This document shows positions 24,122 through 27,322 of a DNA stretch of 27,322 nucleotides, one piece after another (the stretch's first letter is position 1; each line of letters starts with the position of its first letter). The notes under the pieces are model-generated. The model searched no databases, was not told where the DNA came from, and saw only the letters and a list, made by a program, of their open reading frames with translations. The position numbers were made by a program, and so were the translations under genes. Origin of the DNA: an uncultured Parabacteroides sp. (GTDB lineage: Bacteria; Bacteroidota; Bacteroidia; Bacteroidales; Tannerellaceae); NCBI GenBank assembly GCA_900541965.1, contig UQLN01000059.1, forward strand, positions 1 through 27,322, read 5' to 3'.

Positions 24122-24768
24122 GAACGCTTATATTGGCAGATAACCAGGATATAACAAAAGCCGGCATCTTATACTTTACCGATAAGATGCCGGGCTTCGG
24201 ACTTGTCTTGGAAGCTGCCGACCGTAAAGAGCTTCTGCAATTATTGGTGGTACATCCGGATGCTGTCGTTATCCTCGATTATACATTGTTCGACCTTGCC
24301 AGTGCCGATGAACTGGTCATCCTGCAAGAACGTTTCGACAAAGCCCATTGGCTTTTATTCAGCGAGGACTTAAGTGAAGATTTTATCCGCCGTATCCTGT
24401 TCAGCACCCAATCATCCAGTATTGTGATGAAAGATGCTTCAGAGGATGAAATCAGGATTTCCCTGCAATCTGCTCTTGATTCCGAACGCTTTATTTCCCA
24501 ACGTATCAATAACCTGCTGTCGAACCGTAAGGTAGAGCGGGAACCCAAAGAACATCTTATCCTGACTGCGACCGAAACCGAAATTTTAAAAGCAATTGCT
24601 TTAGGCAAGACCACCAAAGAAATAGCTGCCGAGCGTTTTTCCAGTATCCATACCATCACGACCCATCGTAAAAACATCTTCCGTAAACTGGAAGTGAACA
24701 ATGTGCATGAGGCAACCAAATATGCCCTTCGTGCCGGAATTATCGATTCTGCGGAATATTATATTTAG
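24118..24768 (+). CDS. NarL/LuxR-type response regulator
   Basis: The 216-residue protein has a receiver domain (about 1-120) and a LuxR-type DNA-binding helix-turn-helix (about 148-210, LTATETEILKAIALGKTTKEI ... IHTITTHRKNIFRKL). The phosphoacceptor Asp54 (VILDYT), Ser82 and Lys105 (VMKDAS) are in place. The usual acidic pair is Asp8-Asn9 (LADNQD), so one acid is changed, which may affect metal binding. No histidine kinase gene is adjacent, so it is an orphan here. It is coupled to the PLP enzyme by a 4-base overlap, pointing to a link with sulfur amino-acid supply. Its targets are unknown. Confidence 0.9.
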   Translation: MRTLILADNQDITKAGILYFTDKMPGFGLVLEAADRKELLQLLVVHPDAVVILDYTLFDLASADELVILQERFDKAHWLLFSEDLSEDFIRRILFSTQSSSIVMKDASEDEIRISLQSALDSERFISQRINNLLSNRKVEREPKEHLILTATETEILKAIALGKTTKEIAAERFSSIHTITTHRKNIFRKLEVNNVHEATKYALRAGIIDSAEYYI

Positions 24769-24771
24769 CAG

Positions 24772-24863
24772 TACTGTTGCGGGTATCGCAACAGGCTTAT
24801 TGCGGGGTGTGCAACAACGTTGTTGCAGATGTCGCAACAGTATTATTCGATATATCGCAAGAG
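24772..24863. repeat. Four tandem 23-bp repeats, each able to form a hairpin
   Basis: The array starts 3 bases after the regulator stop codon. Units at 24772, 24795, 24818 and 24841 are each exactly 23 bases, with GCAACA/GCAAGA at the same place in each (24788, 24811, 24834, 24857). The shared core is TTGCGGrTrTCGCAA, a 5-bp stem with a 5-base loop; the fourth unit is the most diverged. Units 2 and 3 join to make an 18-bp perfect palindrome, TGCAACAACGTTGTTGCA (24810-24827). The period is not a multiple of three, so it is not coding. It lies between two convergent genes and may act as a two-way terminator. Confidence 0.75.
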
Positions 24864-24909
24864 TAGGGGCAGATATCATACCTACCCCATATAAATAACT
24901 CCTTCTATT

Positions 24910-25045
24910 TTATTTTTTTATACATCTCACTGAATACCCGTAGGCACGTCCCTCTTCATATACTCCTTGTGTGGTACTGTTATCATATCCGATATCATAA
25001 CTGCATCCAGACTTGCTACTCACTGTGGAAGACCAGAAAATAATG
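24910..25045 (-). pseudogene. Out-of-frame C-terminal end of the FISUMP domain
   Basis: Just past the stop of the large surface-protein gene, another minus-strand frame reads FWSSTVSSKSGCSYDIGYDN and ends RAYGYSVRCIKK, with stop codon TAA at 24910-24912. WSSTV and the closing GYSVRCI are the expected end of a FISUMP (Fib_succ_major) domain. Removing one A from TATAAC near 25046 joins the two frames as NNTIYIIFWSSTV without a gap. This fragment is therefore the displaced end of the neighbouring gene and not a gene of its own. Confidence 0.8.
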
Positions 25046-27322
25046 TTATATCGTGTTGTTTGCAGTGTCACCGGGATAACGGCGATATCCAGTTGTTGTA
25101 AATATTAATTTAGGAAAACCACTGTCTGCATTAAATCTGTAAATCCCACCATTATTACTTCCTGTCCACTCATTAGCATTTCCCAATGATTTTAGTTCGG
25201 TGATAGTAGGAACGCGATACCCGCTCGGACAAGGATCATTTAATCCGTTTTGCCATAAATTGTTGTTACCGGGACTTAGCCAGTCTTGAGGTCCTTTATA
25301 AAATACATTTTTTTCTTCATAAGTATAAGAACTGATAGGTCCATCCTTTAAAGTCGTTTTATTATCATACGTTTGTCCGTATTTACGTCCCCACTGATAA
25401 TAATAGCCGGTTCCTTCAATAAGCAAATCCCTGCCGTCATAGTTTCTTGCGATACGTGTAGCTCCGCAATTCATAGGAGCCCACCAATAGCCGCCTTTCT
25501 TTATTGCCGTATAATACGGACTGTCGCCTCCGGCCGGATAGCCATAATAGGAAGCACCACGCCATATAGTGTAGGATTTGATATTGCTTCCTTTATGCGT
25601 GATATTCATTGTTGCTTTGTGAAGCTGATAGTCGGCATCTGTTCCCGTAGCTTTGTTTATTATAATGTTGTAGGTGTATTTGCGGCGGTTACCCGATATC
25701 TCCGTCTTTACCAGATTGGAGCTGTTTAGCCAGCTATTTCCATTATTCTTTGAGGAACAATAAGTACCGTCATAAGCAGGTGATAATTCAGGAGCGGTAA
25801 ACATGCTGTAGAAAGATACGGTCATTGTCTTTCCGCCTGTTCCTACACGGTAGCCATACGAGTCGTTTTTTTCATCCTGCCCTACAAGGTCTTCCGCCAA
25901 CCAGGCTGTTTCTTTGAAACTGACGGTCACAGGTGTTATCCTGTCATCCGCCAGACCATTGATAATTTGAATGGTTTGGTCGGCTGGGACTGTTGTAGGA
26001 AAACCAGTTTTAGACGGGTCGAGTTTTACTGTATACGAGAAATTGTCTGTGGCGGATTCCGTTTTTTCGTAAGTCAGCCACTCAGGACCCGTAATAGTGG
26101 AGCCACCGACACAGTTACCGATAATAGTGATAGAAGGGATATTGTTGTTTGCTTCAGCATTCAGTGTCATGGAAGCCGGAGAAGTCAGGGTAGGAGCCTG
26201 AAAGTCGGATGTTACGAAAACAACGGTTTCGTCTCCACTCATCGTGTCCATAAAACGCAGGATAGCTTTAGGGTATTGTTTTTTGGCGTAATCCGTTTTC
26301 AGGCTAAAGTTATATTGAAAGCCAGCAACTGTAGTTTTGGTCTTTGTTATTTCTACCGGGTTGCCAACATCCAACCAGTCATATTGTTGTGCGTTTAGCC
26401 CTCCTTCGTATGTTTTTTGAACAGTTAAAGGGGCATTGCTGTGTAGGCTTAGGTCGAAGTTGCTACCAGTTTCCACAGCCATGGTGACAGTTCGTGTATC
26501 TGCATCGTAAATGTTTTTGCCTTTAAAAGCTTCCGGAGTTTGTAGCGTAACTCCGGAACCGTCCGTACCCGCATTCGGGTCGTAGTCGTCGAGATTACCG
26601 CCTTCATCCCATTCAGCCACATCCAGGGTAAAGTCCAGATGGTATTCGTCCGCTTTTGTGATACCGATTGTATACCGGTGGTTAGGGTTTATTTCGTGTT
26701 CAACCGTGCCTCCGTCAGCGGTTTTCTGGACAAACGGGACTTGGTAGGACACTTCTTTTGCTTCTGTTTGGTTTACCTGATAAGTACCGTTCAGTATCAG
26801 ATAGCCTTTATCTTCCAAAGGGCTTGGGTAGCTATAGAAAGCAGACACCTGCAAACCGGTATTGGCATTATCGCCGTCAAATGTACGTGCCGGATAAGTA
26901 ATTAACTCCCCGTCTGTTGCTGCGGTAGCACCATATACCTTAATAGGAAAGAAGGAGGTTCCCCTCCGTCCGTTGCCCATCGAGATGGATTCCAGATGGA
27001 ATTTGGATTCAGTCTCTATATTGTTTACATCAAAGCGAGCCATCGTACGTGTCAGCTTAAAACCAACTTGCACACGTGCCGAGGAACCGAAGTCCGTCAA
27101 ATCGATAGGTGTCGTTTGTGCGCCTGTCATCGGAAGTGGCAAACCTAATGCAGGGGAGGCATTGGTAAGTAGTGGTGAATGGAACTTCTGAAACTGTAGT
27201 TCGGTCGGTATGCCGTCTGTCAGGACACCTGTTTCCATATTATAAGTAAGTGGAGCGAAATAAGTATCGGCTACCGGATTACCATCTACCGGGTTAATCA
27301 GTTCCGTTTGGTTGGCTATACA
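25046..27322 (-). CDS. Fimbrillin-like / FISUMP surface protein (N-terminus outside window, 3' end frameshifted)
   Basis: The frame is open to the window edge, so the true start and any lipoprotein signal are missing; the visible part is about 758 residues. The first about 250 residues resemble Bacteroidales fimbrillin/Mfa-like proteins: KLTRTMARFDVNN, then a beta-rich stretch ending NHRYTIGITKADEYHLDFTL and DVAEWDEGGNLDDYDP, a typical closing phrase. The middle contains two or three beta-sandwich segments with AWLAEDLVGQD and GSNIKSYTIWRG. The C-terminus is a FISUMP domain with YYYQWGRKYGQTYDN and NDPCPSGYRVPTITELKSLG. The protein stops early at NNTI because of a one-base shift; the lost end is encoded just downstream. 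It is likely a surface-exposed adhesin or pilus part; the ATG at 27238 is internal. Confidence 0.8.
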   Translation of the reverse strand, partial: CIANQTELINPVDGNPVADTYFAPLTYNMETGVLTDGIPTELQFQKFHSPLLTNASPALGLPLPMTGAQTTPIDLTDFGSSARVQVGFKLTRTMARFDVNNIETESKFHLESISMGNGRRGTSFFPIKVYGATAATDGELITYPARTFDGDNANTGLQVSAFYSYPSPLEDKGYLILNGTYQVNQTEAKEVSYQVPFVQKTADGGTVEHEINPNHRYTIGITKADEYHLDFTLDVAEWDEGGNLDDYDPNAGTDGSGVTLQTPEAFKGKNIYDADTRTVTMAVETGSNFDLSLHSNAPLTVQKTYEGGLNAQQYDWLDVGNPVEITKTKTTVAGFQYNFSLKTDYAKKQYPKAILRFMDTMSGDETVVFVTSDFQAPTLTSPASMTLNAEANNNIPSITIIGNCVGGSTITGPEWLTYEKTESATDNFSYTVKLDPSKTGFPTTVPADQTIQIINGLADDRITPVTVSFKETAWLAEDLVGQDEKNDSYGYRVGTGGKTMTVSFYSMFTAPELSPAYDGTYCSSKNNGNSWLNSSNLVKTEISGNRRKYTYNIIINKATGTDADYQLHKATMNITHKGSNIKSYTIWRGASYYGYPAGGDSPYYTAIKKGGYWWAPMNCGATRIARNYDGRDLLIEGTGYYYQWGRKYGQTYDNKTTLKDGPISSYTYEEKNVFYKGPQDWLSPGNNNLWQNGLNDPCPSGYRVPTITELKSLGNANEWTGSNNGGIYRFNADSGFPKLIFTTTGYRRYPGDTANNTI

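Noticed and set aside
24772..24863. CRISPR array
   Set aside because: The 23-base units are directly adjacent with no spacers, and no cas genes are present.
25046..25060. Programmed ribosomal frameshifting in the surface-protein gene
   Set aside because: No slippery heptamer or downstream structure is seen at TATAAC; a plain one-base insertion explains the data better.

Overview
The window looks like chromosome from an anaerobic gut-type member of the Bacteroidales; Parabacteroides or a close relative is my best guess, but this is inferred from gene content and is not proven. Supporting signs are several Bacteroidetes-type promoters (TAnnTTTG at -7, a few with TTTG at -33), few Shine-Dalgarno sites, a Bacteroides-type ECF sigma/FecR pair, a fimbrillin/FISUMP surface protein and a Porphyromonas-like dihydroorotase. 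Most genes look close to 45-48% GC by eye; one acyltransferase gene is clearly more AT-rich.

Layout. 1-2172: 3' part of a class A penicillin-binding protein gene. 2339-6229: a glycerol operon in the order glpD, glpK, glpF (uptake by facilitator, phosphorylation, oxidation to DHAP), closed by a strong terminator. 6367-7710: pyrC with its own promoter and terminator. 7775-8489: a gene-free stretch packed with palindromes and a REP-like inverted repeat. 13040 down to 8490 (minus strand): a four-gene operon encoding ribokinase, an ADP-ribosylglycohydrolase-like lipoprotein, a nucleoside hydrolase lipoprotein and a GRP/DMT-type permease. Together they look like a pathway that cuts ribosides outside the inner membrane, imports the ribose and phosphorylates it.

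13203-14729: a divergent gene for an all-helical protein of unknown function, overlapping the end of queE by 8 bases. queD and queE (15586 to 14722, minus) are overlapping genes of preQ0/queuosine synthesis. 15943-16066 holds an orphan plus-strand promoter followed about 55 bases later by a strong terminator, with no start codon between: a likely small RNA of about 85 nt.

20398 to 16088 (minus): an unusual signalling locus. An ECF sigma factor and a FecR anti-sigma are followed by an exported STN plus carboxypeptidase-regulatory-like protein that has no TonB-receptor barrel. A paralogue of that protein, lacking STN, lies just upstream of the sigma gene. Next come an AT-rich membrane acyltransferase, a MITE-like inverted repeat that supplies the stop codon of xth (exonuclease III), a Cys/Met-metabolism PLP enzyme coupled by an ATGA overlap to a NarL-type response regulator, and an array of four 23-bp hairpin repeats. 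The window ends in the large fimbrillin/FISUMP surface protein gene, whose last domain is broken by a one-base frameshift.
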